Assembly (NCBI GenBank): GCA_015066245.1
Contig: SVOS01000001.1
Coordinates: forward strand, 214,433 to 278,432
DNA length: 64,000 bases
Direction of reading: 5' to 3'
Source of the DNA: Oscillospiraceae bacterium
Lineage (GTDB): Bacteria > Bacillota > Clostridia > Oscillospirales > Acutalibacteraceae
Part shown: piece by piece, positions 31,138 through 43,510 of the stretch
Numbering within the stretch: position 1 is the stretch's first letter
Layout: each line of letters begins with the position of its first letter
Translations under genes and position numbers: made by a program
Notes under the pieces: model-generated
Told to the model about the DNA's origin: nothing
The model's input: only the letters and a program-made list of their open reading frames with translations
Databases searched by the model: none

Positions 31138-32304
31138 GTGAAACCATTAAAAAGTATACTTGCTGTATTATTGTGCTTAACCATAGTTGTGGCACTTTGC
31201 ATTCCTTGTTTTGCAGCTCCTGAAACAGATGGCGTTGATGCAGAATTTATGTATAAGCTCTACATCACGGATATGCTCTATAACGACATGATTACCTCCG
31301 GCAAAAGCCGCGACGAGCTTCTTGAGAAACGAGCCGACGAGCTTGGACTCAGCGATATCAGAGCTTATGAAATAGAGCTGGAGTGTGGTCTTCACCCCGT
31401 TATTTATACAAAAGACGAGCTGCCTCTGCCCTCTACAACTGCTACTGAGCCTGCAGAAACCGAGACAACTCCCATAACAACCGTAGAGCCTACAGAAATT
31501 ACTACGACTCCGTCTGCATCTGTTCCTACGGATAATGTAACCGAGCCCTCTGAGCCTGCAAATACATCAACTTCCGAAACAGAAGACCAGGAAACAGGAA
31601 CAAACAGATACTACTTCTACAAGCCGGGCTATTGGTTAGAAAACGAGTACTCTGACACAGTAGGTATCGACTGGTGGGACGACGATACAGACGCACCTTC
31701 GGCATGGCCCGGATATGAGGCTAAAAAAGCTGATTTTGAGGGCGTTTATTACTATGATGTGCCAAAAGATGTAACTACAATTATTTGGAATAACTTTGTT
31801 GACGGCTCAAACTCCGAAACTGATATTTATCAATATCTGTATCAGACAAAAAATATACCCACCGAGTACTATGATCCCGGTGAGTGCGTATTATATCCAA
31901 ATGGTACAGAGTCCTTTGACGGTATGATATTTATTTGTAATGGTATGGTATATTCTAGCGATTATAGTGTTTTAAAAGATGTATATATCGGTGAGTGGTA
32001 TTATTACTACGGCAACGGTGAGTATGGAATTACTCCGAAAAAGAGTGAGGATTTCTATTCTTCTTCCTTTCTTACAGATGTTCCCGATTCTGATGAATTT
32101 GATAAAAGTATTATCCCCATTTTCGGTGATGTAAATATTGATAGCAAGCTTAATATTAAGGATGCTACGATAATTCAGAAGTATATTGCTATGCTTTGGG
32201 CATTTGACAAGATTAAGTTATATCTTGCAGATATTAATAAAGACTTTGTTATAAATATAAAGGATGCAACAACTATCCAGAAAAAGCTTGCAAACATAAT
32301 CTGA
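31138..32304 (+). CDS. Secreted protein with CBM26-like region and C-terminal dockerin
   Basis: GTG start after AGGAGG; signal peptide KPLKSILAVLLCLTIVVALCIPCFA; Thr/Pro/Glu linker; WWDDDTDAPSAWPGYEAKK...GVYYYDVPKDVTTIIWNN; FGDVNIDSKLNIKDATIIQKYIAML...ADINKDFVINIKDATTIQKKLANII. Confidence 0.78.
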   Translation: MKPLKSILAVLLCLTIVVALCIPCFAAPETDGVDAEFMYKLYITDMLYNDMITSGKSRDELLEKRADELGLSDIRAYEIELECGLHPVIYTKDELPLPSTTATEPAETETTPITTVEPTEITTTPSASVPTDNVTEPSEPANTSTSETEDQETGTNRYYFYKPGYWLENEYSDTVGIDWWDDDTDAPSAWPGYEAKKADFEGVYYYDVPKDVTTIIWNNFVDGSNSETDIYQYLYQTKNIPTEYYDPGECVLYPNGTESFDGMIFICNGMVYSSDYSVLKDVYIGEWYYYYGNGEYGITPKKSEDFYSSSFLTDVPDSDEFDKSIIPIFGDVNIDSKLNIKDATIIQKYIAMLWAFDKIKLYLADINKDFVINIKDATTIQKKLANII

Positions 32305-32312
32305 ATATAATA

Positions 32313-32348
32313 GTAAAAGCTTCCCTTTTTCGGGAAGCTTTTATTCTT
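32313..32348. terminator. Terminator between convergent genes
   Basis: AAAAGCTTCCC...GGGAAGCTTTTA. Confidence 0.75.
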
Positions 32349-32366
32349 ATAAATTATATAAAACTA

Positions 32367-33092
32367 TCAGAATTTGAATTCTTCTGCGGATTCTTCGTCC
32401 ACAGAATTGATAGCATCTTCTATTCTTTTGAGAATATCGTCGTATTCCTCGAGAACTTCTTCGTCGGATTTGTGAACGCTGGAGGATTTGGACTCTTTCT
32501 CATATTTCTTCTGTTCTTTTTTCTCGGCTTTCTTATCTGCTTTTGCTTTGGATTTTTCTTTGATGTCCTTTGCTTTCTCCTTAGCTTTTTCAGAAATATC
32601 CGCAGCTTTGTCTTTTGCCTTGATGCCTAAGTCAGCGGCTTTGTCCTTGGCCTTGATAGAGAGGTCTTCTGCTTTGGCAGATGCCTTTGCTGCAAATTCC
32701 GAGCCTTTTTCCTTTGCAAAGTTTTTTGCATCCTTTGCCTTTTCTAAGGCGGCATCTTTTGCGGCATTTACAGTGTCGCTGAGCTTTTCTTCAAAAGCCT
32801 TTGTGCATTCATCCACAGACGCAGCAACTTTAAGGTTGTCATATCTTACCTTTGCTCGGAGAATTCTTGCCTCCAGCTTCTTGGCTTCTTCAACCAAAGA
32901 CTCCCGTCTTTTTTTATCTCCGCCTGTTACATCAATTCTGCCGATTCTGGAATAAATGAAATCAAGCTGTCTCTTATCCTGAAGCATAACATCAAGAAGA
33001 CGGTTCTGCTGGGATTTTATACGTGCTTTTTCAACGGTTTCCTCAGCCATATCTATCATAAGGGAAACAATTTCTTTGCATGTACTTAACAT
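32367..33092 (-). CDS. Lys/Ala/Glu-rich coiled-coil protein with AKDKA-type repeats
   Basis: SAKAEDLSIKAKDKAADLGIKAKDKAADISEKAKEKAKDIKEKSKAKADKKAEKKEQKK. Confidence 0.65.
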   Translation of the reverse strand: MLSTCKEIVSLMIDMAEETVEKARIKSQQNRLLDVMLQDKRQLDFIYSRIGRIDVTGGDKKRRESLVEEAKKLEARILRAKVRYDNLKVAASVDECTKAFEEKLSDTVNAAKDAALEKAKDAKNFAKEKGSEFAAKASAKAEDLSIKAKDKAADLGIKAKDKAADISEKAKEKAKDIKEKSKAKADKKAEKKEQKKYEKESKSSSVHKSDEEVLEEYDDILKRIEDAINSVDEESAEEFKF

Positions 33093-33236
33093 AAAAATAA
33101 ACTCCTTTCGGAAATCTTGTCTTTCATAGTATTAACATTATCGCATTAATTAGCAATAAAATCAACAAAAATTTTGTCGCCCTATTGGTTTAGGATGAAT
33201 TTTGTGATATAATTAAATATATTTTCTAAGGAGTAT

Positions 33237-33935
33237 ATGAATATGGCAAATGTAGTTGTTAAGAAAATTGCCTGCCCAAAGTGCAGCGAAACAACAGATG
33301 CAAAGCTTTTTATGAGCATTAATGCTACCAATGAGCCTACACTGAGAGGCGATATTTTAGACGAAAAGCTTCTGAAGTGGCGATGCTCAGCCTGCGGATA
33401 TGAGGCAAGACTTACATATCCCCTTTTATATAACGACATGAAAAACCGCTTTATGGTCTATCTTATTCCCGAGGCAGACCGCTTTCAGCTTGAGGACGTA
33501 GAGCTTGAGCAGAAGTACGAGCGTCTTAAAGGCATCAGAAAGCGTCTGGCACCTGACTTCAATGTTTTCAAAGAAAAGGTGTTTATCTTTGAGTCGGGGC
33601 TTGATGATATGGCGGTGGAGATTACAAAGCTTGTAATCAGCGAGATTGTAGCCAAAAAATATGGTATCAAGCACGTTGAGGAAGGATATCTCTCAATGTA
33701 TGACAGAGAGAAAAACACCATGGGTTTTACCTTCTTTGTAGGCAAAGAGCGTGAGCCCTATGTTCAGTCTGCTCGTCTTGAGATTTACGGCAAATCTGTT
33801 GGTATCGTATCAGAGCTTGCAATCAAGGACAAGAAAATCAGCGGGTTTATCAAGATTGACCGCGAATGGGCAGAAAATGTCCTCTACAGATACAAGAGGA
33901 TGAAGCAGCTTGGCAAAAGTGCAGAGGAAGAATAA
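33237..33935 (+). CDS. CpXC-domain protein
   Basis: IACPKCSETTDAKLFMSINATNEPTLRGDILDEKLLKWRCSACGYEARLTYPLLYNDM. Confidence 0.75.
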   Translation: MNMANVVVKKIACPKCSETTDAKLFMSINATNEPTLRGDILDEKLLKWRCSACGYEARLTYPLLYNDMKNRFMVYLIPEADRFQLEDVELEQKYERLKGIRKRLAPDFNVFKEKVFIFESGLDDMAVEITKLVISEIVAKKYGIKHVEEGYLSMYDREKNTMGFTFFVGKEREPYVQSARLEIYGKSVGIVSELAIKDKKISGFIKIDREWAENVLYRYKRMKQLGKSAEEE

Positions 33936-33938
33936 AAT

Positions 33939-34529
33939 ATGACTGAAAAAGAAAAAATGCTGAATACTCTCCCCTATGTGGGATGGGACCCGGAGCTTGA
34001 AGAAGAAAAAGCAAGAGTCCGTGAGCTGGTGTATGAGTATAATAACTCAAGACCCGCTGAGCGTGAAAAGCGAAATGAGCTAATCACCAAAATTTTAGGC
34101 TCTCGCAAGAATAATGCCTTTATGGAGCCGCCTTTTCATTGCGACTACGGATACAATATTCATGTTGGTGAGAATTTTTATGCAAATTTCAATCTGACAA
34201 TTCTCGATTGCAGCAAAGTTACAATTGGCGACAATGTGCTTATTGCACCTAATGTTACAATTACTGCTGCAGGTCATCCAATACATCCCGAAATGCGAAA
34301 GGTTGCAGAGTATGCCGCACCGGTAAAAATCGGCGATGATGTGTGGATTGGTGCAGGAGTTATCGTAAACCCCGGTGTTACCATCGGCTCGGGCTCGGTA
34401 ATCGGCTCAGGCTCAGTGGTTACAAAGGATATTCCGCCTATGGTGGTGGCTGTGGGCAACCCCTGCAGAGTCCTCAGAGAAATCACCGAAGAAGACAAAC
34501 AGTATTATTTTAAGAAAATGAAATTTTAG
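33939..34529 (+). CDS. Sugar O-acetyltransferase (maltose/galactoside acetyltransferase type)
   Basis: MTEKEKMLNTLPYVGWDPELEEEKARVRELVYEYN...hexapeptide repeats IGDDVWIGAGVIVNPGVTIGSGSVIGSGSVVTKDIPPMVVAVGNPCRVL. Confidence 0.92.
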   Translation: MTEKEKMLNTLPYVGWDPELEEEKARVRELVYEYNNSRPAEREKRNELITKILGSRKNNAFMEPPFHCDYGYNIHVGENFYANFNLTILDCSKVTIGDNVLIAPNVTITAAGHPIHPEMRKVAEYAAPVKIGDDVWIGAGVIVNPGVTIGSGSVIGSGSVVTKDIPPMVVAVGNPCRVLREITEEDKQYYFKKMKF

Positions 34530-34599
34530 CAAAAAGTAAGTAATGCTGATTTTAAATTGATATACTTAATGGGTGTTGATAAAATAAAATAAGAAAAAA

Positions 34600-34650
34600 G
34601 AGAGAACAAAGCGCATATTGATATCTGCAATGTTCTCTCTTTTATTTTAG
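34600..34650 (+). terminator. Long-stem terminator-like hairpin
   Basis: AGAGAGAACA...TGTTCTCTCTTTTATTTT. Confidence 0.65.
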
Positions 34651-34852
34651 GTTTAGCGATATATTCGTAAGCGAATGCGATATAATCTCATTTCAGTCGA
34701 TTGCGATATACTGAGCAATAACTCAGTGCGATATGATATAAATCCTCATTTGCGTAGCAAATATATCGCACGCAAAGCGTATATCGTATTGAGCATCAAT
34801 ATATCGCAAATCCCTTAAGGATTTATATCGCTTGCGTGATTTTATCACGCAA
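34651..34852. repeat. Array of GCGATATA/TATATCGC motifs interleaved with short hairpins
   Basis: GCGATAT(A) at 34656, 34677, 34703, 34728 then TATATCGC at 34762, 34800, 34824, plus a degenerate TATATCGT at 34780; intervening hairpins ATTCG-taag-CGAAT, CTGAG-caataa-CTCAG, ATTTGC-gta-GCAAAT, ACGC-aaa-GCGT, ATTGA-gca-TCAAT, AAATCC-cttaa-GGATTT, TTGCGTGAT-ttt-ATCACGCAA. Confidence 0.88.
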
Positions 34853-34853
34853 C

Positions 34854-35723
34854 TTATTCCTCAGTATTATGTTTTTCGATAGTAACGGAAAGAATACGTC
34901 TTTCCTCGATTTTGTTGATTTTGAATGTGGCATTGTTGATAGTAACTTCAGGGGTTTCGGAGTCTTCGGGGATTCTGCCCAGATTCTCAAGAATAAAGCC
35001 TGCAACAGTATCGCAGTCGGTTTCGGGAATATCAAGCTCAAGCTCTTTTGAAATATCCTCGATTGATGCACTGCCTTCAACGGTGAAACGATTGTCAGAA
35101 AGCTTCTTTACTTCGTCTTCTTCGTTGTCATATTCGTCGCGGATGTTGCCTAAAATATCCTCAATCAGATCCTCAAGAGTAATAAGTCCCTCGGTGCCGC
35201 CGTATTCGTCCACAACAATTGCCATCTGAACTCTTTTCTTGGTCATTTCTGTAAAAAGCTCGGAGCAGTTCTTGGTTTTGGGAACAAACAGAACATCGCG
35301 GACAACTTTGGAGAGATCAAAGCCCTCAACCTTTGCGCCTACAAAGGGAAGCAAATCCTTTACATACAAAACACCTACGATGGTGTCGATATCGCCTTTG
35401 AAAACAGGGATTCTGGAGTAGCCGCTTTCGATGGCTGCGTCCACCACCTGAGAAAGCTCTGATGTATCTTCAATGGCAGTCATTTCGGTGCGGTGGGTCA
35501 TAATTTCAGAAGCAACCGTATCGTCAAAATCAAAAACATTTTCTATGATGTTTTTTGTAGAATCACCGATAACGCCTTTTTCTTGTCCTTCTTCAACCAG
35601 CGAGAGGATTTCTTCCTCTGCTTCCTGCTGGATTTCTTCGCGGCTTTTGCTGCCGAAAAGTCTTGAAAAAAGCGAGTCTCGTTTTTTGGCTTCTTTAAGC
35701 TTATTACCTGAATCGTCAGGCAT
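34854..35723 (-). CDS. CBS-domain hemolysin/CorC (CNNM-associated) family protein lacking an N-terminal membrane domain
   Basis: DFDDTVASEIMTHRTEMTAIEDTSEL...GYSRIPVFKGDIDTIVGVLYVKDLLPF...VDEYGGTEGLITLEDLIEDILGNI...; likely start ATG 35723. Confidence 0.88.
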   Translation of the reverse strand: MPDDSGNKLKEAKKRDSLFSRLFGSKSREEIQQEAEEEILSLVEEGQEKGVIGDSTKNIIENVFDFDDTVASEIMTHRTEMTAIEDTSELSQVVDAAIESGYSRIPVFKGDIDTIVGVLYVKDLLPFVGAKVEGFDLSKVVRDVLFVPKTKNCSELFTEMTKKRVQMAIVVDEYGGTEGLITLEDLIEDILGNIRDEYDNEEDEVKKLSDNRFTVEGSASIEDISKELELDIPETDCDTVAGFILENLGRIPEDSETPEVTINNATFKINKIEERRILSVTIEKHNTEE

Positions 35724-35948
35724 TTTGGTCAACCCTTTCGGTTTAAAATTGTGAGTCAGTAACATAAAAGTTTCCTCACCTCCATAAGTTTACATAAAAT
35801 CCAATAAAAAGTCAATGGTAAAGGCTTTTTGCACTTTACAAATCACGAATAAAGTGTTATTATGTTAGATGGTACAAAAGACGTGCCATCTATATTTTTT
35901 AAAGTATGTGAATTTTTTCACATTTATCTAAAAAGGAGGACGATTCCA

Positions 35949-39470
<3,522 letters not shown>

Positions 39471-39519
39471 TCTCATTAGCAAAGACGTTTTCTCACTGAG
39501 GAAAGTATCATAAATAAAA

Positions 39520-39553
39520 TTACGCCCCGAGGGTTTTCTCGGGGCGTTTTTGT
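39520..39553 (+). terminator. Rho-independent terminator after nifJ
   Basis: ACGCCCCGAGGGTTTTCTCGGGGCGTTTTT. Confidence 0.8.
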
Positions 39554-39567
39554 ATATGCAAATATGA

Positions 39568-39596
39568 TTGAAAACACGCAAAAACTGTGATACAAT
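39568..39596 (+). promoter_or_regulatory. Sigma-A type promoter
   Basis: TTGAAA-N17-TACAAT. Confidence 0.55.
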
Positions 39597-39618
39597 TTAA
39601 AAAAGGGGGATTTGAAAG

Positions 39619-40215
39619 ATGAAGAAATTAATTGCACTTGTTTTGATTATACTGACTTTTGGTGCGGTGTTATGTGCCTGCAATGAAGATCCTTTTCAGA
39701 GCATTAAGTCAAAAATCGAAAAAGGCGACTATCAAGGTGTTTGTGATGAGGTAGACAGAAATTACAAGCTGAGAAACGAAGAAGGTCAAAAATATCGCGA
39801 CTATGCTAGTGCGATGCTTGTATTGGAAGAAGGTAATCTGAAAAAAGCACACCTGATGTTCCAGAGTATTGAAGGATTTTTAGATGTAAATGACACTATT
39901 CTCAAATTAGAGCGTTTCTTTTCTGAAATAGAGGGAGAATATGTTGCAGAAAATATACTTGGCACATATTTTATTAAGATTAATGACAAAGGTATCGCAT
40001 CGGTTGGTGCCTTCGATGTAATTGAGTATGACTACAATGTTTTTGCAACAGACCTGGATACCAACGGTACCATTCATTTTTCTTTGGGCTTTGATTACTC
40101 AAAAGATAAATTTTACGATGTCACCCTTGATTCTGACAGAGAGACTATGTTTGTGGCAAATGCTGAAGGCAGCGACCACGATGTATTTGACGGCACATAT
40201 ACAAAAATAAACTAA
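39619..40215 (+). CDS. Putative lipoprotein
   Basis: MKKLIALVLIILTFGAVLCACNEDP lipobox. Confidence 0.7.
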   Translation: MKKLIALVLIILTFGAVLCACNEDPFQSIKSKIEKGDYQGVCDEVDRNYKLRNEEGQKYRDYASAMLVLEEGNLKKAHLMFQSIEGFLDVNDTILKLERFFSEIEGEYVAENILGTYFIKINDKGIASVGAFDVIEYDYNVFATDLDTNGTIHFSLGFDYSKDKFYDVTLDSDRETMFVANAEGSDHDVFDGTYTKIN

Positions 40216-40229
40216 AAAATATAAAAATA

Positions 40230-40263
40230 ACCGCCAAGTGATGATACTTGGCGGTGTTTTTTT
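40230..40263. terminator. Terminator between convergent genes
   Basis: AACCGCCAAGTGATGATACTTGGCGGTGTTTTTTT. Confidence 0.75.
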
Positions 40264-40264
40264 G

Positions 40265-41698
40265 TCAGATAATTCGGATATTAAGCGTGTCGGTACCGGA
40301 TGTGGGGACAGTTTTGTTGGATGAAATAACAATAACTGTGTCGCCCTTTTTAACAATACCTGTCTCAATGGCTTTGTCCATAGCCTGACGGGTGATATCG
40401 TCACTTTCTGTAAGCTCTTCGCCTAAAACTGTGGTGATACCCCAGTTAAGGCTCAGTTTCTTGCAGACATCCATTGTGGTAACAACACCGATAATGTCGC
40501 AGTCAGGACGGCATCGAGCCATAGCTCTTGCAACCGAGCCTGTTTTACTCTCAACAATAATCGCTGCAGCTCCTAAGTTTTCAGCAATGTTTTTAGCGGC
40601 ATTACAGATATTCTCTCTGAAGGAGTTTTTCTTCTCGATATTGCCGTGAACATCCTTGAGGATATGATATTCTGTGTGTTTTTCTGCCTGATAGCAGATA
40701 TTCGCCAGAGTCTCAACGCTTTCTACGGGGAATTCGCCTGCTGCAGACTCACCTGAAAGCATAACTGCAGAGGTACCGTCATATACTGCATTTGCAACGT
40801 CGTTGATTTCTGCACGGGTAGGACGGGGAGAGTGTGTCATACTTTCAAGCATCTGGGTTGCGGTAATTACGTATTTGCCTGCGTAAACAACCTTGCGGAT
40901 GATGGTTTTCTGAAGTTCGGGGATTTTGATGAAGGGAATCTCAACGCCCATATCACCGCGGGCTACCATGATACCGTCGCTGACTTTGATAATGTTGTCA
41001 ATATCGTCAACACCGCTCTGATTTTCAATTTTTGAGATAATCTCAACGCCTTCATAGCCTAAACTGTCGATAAAATCACGCATTGTCATAACATCGTCTG
41101 CACTTCTTACGAAAGAGGCAGCAACATAGGTAACACCTAAGGAAAGACCAAACTCAAGGTCTTTTCTGTCCTGAGCGCTGACAAAAGGCATATTGATGTG
41201 ATAGTCGGGGATATTGATGCTCTTGCGATTAGAGAGTGTACCGCCCTGAATAACAATACAGGTGATTTTCTCCTTTGTAACACTTTGTACGCTCATTACG
41301 ATTTTGCCGTCATCAAAGAGCAGCTGTCTGCCGATGGCAGTTTTGTCGGCATAAAGAAGGTCAACAAGTCTGGGGTAGCTGATGCTGATGCCTTTTTCGG
41401 TGCCTTCGGTGGGTTCTTTGTAAAGCTCAAAGGTCTGTCCTGCAACAAGGTCCACAGATTTATTCTCAAAAGTGCCGATTCTTACCTCGGGGCCTTTTGT
41501 ATCAAGAAGAATGGCAACATTTTTGTCGCACTCTTTTGCGGCTTCGTTAAGGGTGTTTACAAGGTTTCTGACAACATCGTAAACGCCGTGTGACATATTG
41601 ATTCTGGCAACATTCATACCTGCCATAATCATCTTTTTAAGTGTTTCTTTGTCGCTGCAAGCGGGACCCAGAGTGCAAACAATTTTGGTTTTTCTCAT
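40265..41698 (-). CDS. pyk: Pyruvate kinase
   Basis: MRKTKIVCTLGPACSDKETLKKMIMAGMNVARINMSHG...GDMGVEIPFIKIPELQK...; start ATG 41698. Confidence 0.97.
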   Translation of the reverse strand: MRKTKIVCTLGPACSDKETLKKMIMAGMNVARINMSHGVYDVVRNLVNTLNEAAKECDKNVAILLDTKGPEVRIGTFENKSVDLVAGQTFELYKEPTEGTEKGISISYPRLVDLLYADKTAIGRQLLFDDGKIVMSVQSVTKEKITCIVIQGGTLSNRKSINIPDYHINMPFVSAQDRKDLEFGLSLGVTYVAASFVRSADDVMTMRDFIDSLGYEGVEIISKIENQSGVDDIDNIIKVSDGIMVARGDMGVEIPFIKIPELQKTIIRKVVYAGKYVITATQMLESMTHSPRPTRAEINDVANAVYDGTSAVMLSGESAAGEFPVESVETLANICYQAEKHTEYHILKDVHGNIEKKNSFRENICNAAKNIAENLGAAAIIVESKTGSVARAMARCRPDCDIIGVVTTMDVCKKLSLNWGITTVLGEELTESDDITRQAMDKAIETGIVKKGDTVIVISSNKTVPTSGTDTLNIRII

Positions 41699-41914
41699 AT
41701 ATATCACCTGTAAAATAGAGTTTGGATAAAGTCTTACATATATATGATACCACAATGAGCAACTTAATACAAACTAAATTTCGTCTATTTATGAAATAAT
41801 TCACTTTTGCAATTTTTGGACTAAAACGCGTCTGTTTTATTCGTTTTGACGGAAAATAGGGCAAAAAACCGCTAAAATTTGCAGGAATTAAAGGAAAAAT
41901 ATTCATATTTTGAC

Positions 41915-41943
41915 TTGAAATTATAATATTTATGATGTATAAT
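41915..41943 (+). promoter_or_regulatory. Sigma-A type promoter for gdhA
   Basis: TTGAAA-N17-TATAAT. Confidence 0.65.
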
Positions 41944-41995
41944 CTAACTATGCTACAATAGCGAAAAATTTTTATTTAAAGGAGCCGTGACAAAA

Positions 41996-43348
41996 ATGGC
42001 ACTTAAGAACGAGTATCTCCTTGATTTATTGGAGAGAGTAGAGAAAAGAAATCCTAATGAGCCCGAGTTCATTCAGACAGTAACAGAGGTTTTGACCTCT
42101 CTCGAGCCCGTTGTAGAAAAAAGACCTGACTTGGTTGAGGCAGGCGTTTTAGAGAGAATCGTAGAGCCCGAGAGACAGATTTTCTTCCGTGTTCCCTGGG
42201 TTGACGATAACGGCAAGGTTCAGGTTAACCGTGGTTTCAGAGTTCAGTTTAACTCTGCTATCGGTCCTTATAAGGGTGGTATCAGACTTCATCCTTCTGT
42301 TAATGCATCTATCATCAAGTTCCTTGGTTTTGAGCAGACATTCAAGAACTCCCTCACAACACTTCCCATGGGCGGTGGCAAGGGCGGTTCTGACTTTGAT
42401 CCCAGAGGCAAGTCTGACGGCGAAGTTATGCGTTTCTGCCAGAGCTTTATGACAGAGCTTCAGAGACACATCGGTCCCGACCTGGACGTTCCCGCTGGTG
42501 ACATCGGCACAGGTGCTCGTGAAATCGGCTACATGTTCGGTCAGTACAAGAGACTCAGAAACGAGTTCACAGGCGTTCTTACAGGTAAGGGCTTACAGTA
42601 CGGCGGTTCTCTTATCCGTCCTGAGGCTACAGGCTTCGGTGCAGTTTACTATACAGTAGAAATGCTCAAGACTCTCGGCGAGTCTATCGAGGGCAAGACT
42701 GTTGCAGTTTCCGGCTTCGGTAATGTTGCTTGGGGTGTTGTTCAGAAGGTAACAGAGCTCGGCGGTAAGGTTGTAACACTTTCCGGTCCCGACGGTTACA
42801 TCTATGACGAGGACGGTATCAACACAGAGGAGAAGATCAACTTCATGCTTGAGATGCGTGACTCCCGTCGTGATAAGGTTCAGGATTATGCTGACAAGTT
42901 CGGCGTTCCCTTCTTCGCAGGCGAGAAGCCCTGGGGCGTTAAGGCTGACATCATCATGCCTTGTGCAACTCAGAACGAGGTAGGCATGGCTGAGGCTGAG
43001 AAGATCGTTGCTAACGGCGTTAAGTATTATGTTGAGGTTTCCAACATGCCCACAACAAACGAGGCTGTTGAGTACCTTAAGGAGAACAAAGTTGTTGTTG
43101 CTCCTTCTAAGGCAGTTAACGCAGGCGGCGTTGCAGTTTCAGGTCTTGAGATGAGCCAGAACTCCATGCGTTACAGCTGGTCTGCTGAGGAAGTTGACGA
43201 GAAGCTCAAGACTATCATGAAGGCTATCTACAAGAACTCCTACGATGCAGCTAAAGAGTACGGCATGGAAGGCGACCTGGTTGCAGGTGCTAACATTGCA
43301 GGCTTCCTTAAGGTAGCTGAGGCTATGAAGGCTCAGGGTTGCGTTTAA
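41996..43348 (+). CDS. gdhA: Glutamate dehydrogenase (NADP-type, hexameric)
   Basis: RVPWVDDNGKVQVNRGFRVQFNSAIGPYKGGIRLHPSVNASIIKFLGFEQTFKNSLTTLPMGGGKGGSDFDPRGKSDGEVMRFCQ. Confidence 0.97.
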   Translation: MALKNEYLLDLLERVEKRNPNEPEFIQTVTEVLTSLEPVVEKRPDLVEAGVLERIVEPERQIFFRVPWVDDNGKVQVNRGFRVQFNSAIGPYKGGIRLHPSVNASIIKFLGFEQTFKNSLTTLPMGGGKGGSDFDPRGKSDGEVMRFCQSFMTELQRHIGPDLDVPAGDIGTGAREIGYMFGQYKRLRNEFTGVLTGKGLQYGGSLIRPEATGFGAVYYTVEMLKTLGESIEGKTVAVSGFGNVAWGVVQKVTELGGKVVTLSGPDGYIYDEDGINTEEKINFMLEMRDSRRDKVQDYADKFGVPFFAGEKPWGVKADIIMPCATQNEVGMAEAEKIVANGVKYYVEVSNMPTTNEAVEYLKENKVVVAPSKAVNAGGVAVSGLEMSQNSMRYSWSAEEVDEKLKTIMKAIYKNSYDAAKEYGMEGDLVAGANIAGFLKVAEAMKAQGCV

Positions 43349-43382
43349 TCCATAAGTTTTCACAGCATAAATATATATTGCT

Positions 43383-43425
43383 TTCAGGACAGGCACTTTT
43401 TTATGAAGTGCCTGTTTTCTTTTTG
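43383..43425 (+). terminator. Rho-independent terminator
   Basis: ACAGGCACTTTTTTATGAAGTGCCTGTTTTCTTTTT. Confidence 0.7.
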
Positions 43426-43444
43426 TCTTTTAGCTTTGAATTTG

Positions 43445-43473
43445 TTGCACAATAGTTTGCGATAGTTTACAAT
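43445..43473 (+). promoter_or_regulatory. Sigma-A type promoter for the dockerin protease gene
   Basis: TTGCAC-N17-TACAAT. Confidence 0.55.
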
Positions 43474-43510
43474 TGATGTAAAGGATTACTGTTATAAACG
43501 GAGGAAAAAC

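Noticed and set aside
34651-34852. CRISPR array
   Set aside because: Repeat unit is only ~8 bp, flips orientation midway, and spacers are short palindromes of variable length; no cas genes nearby.
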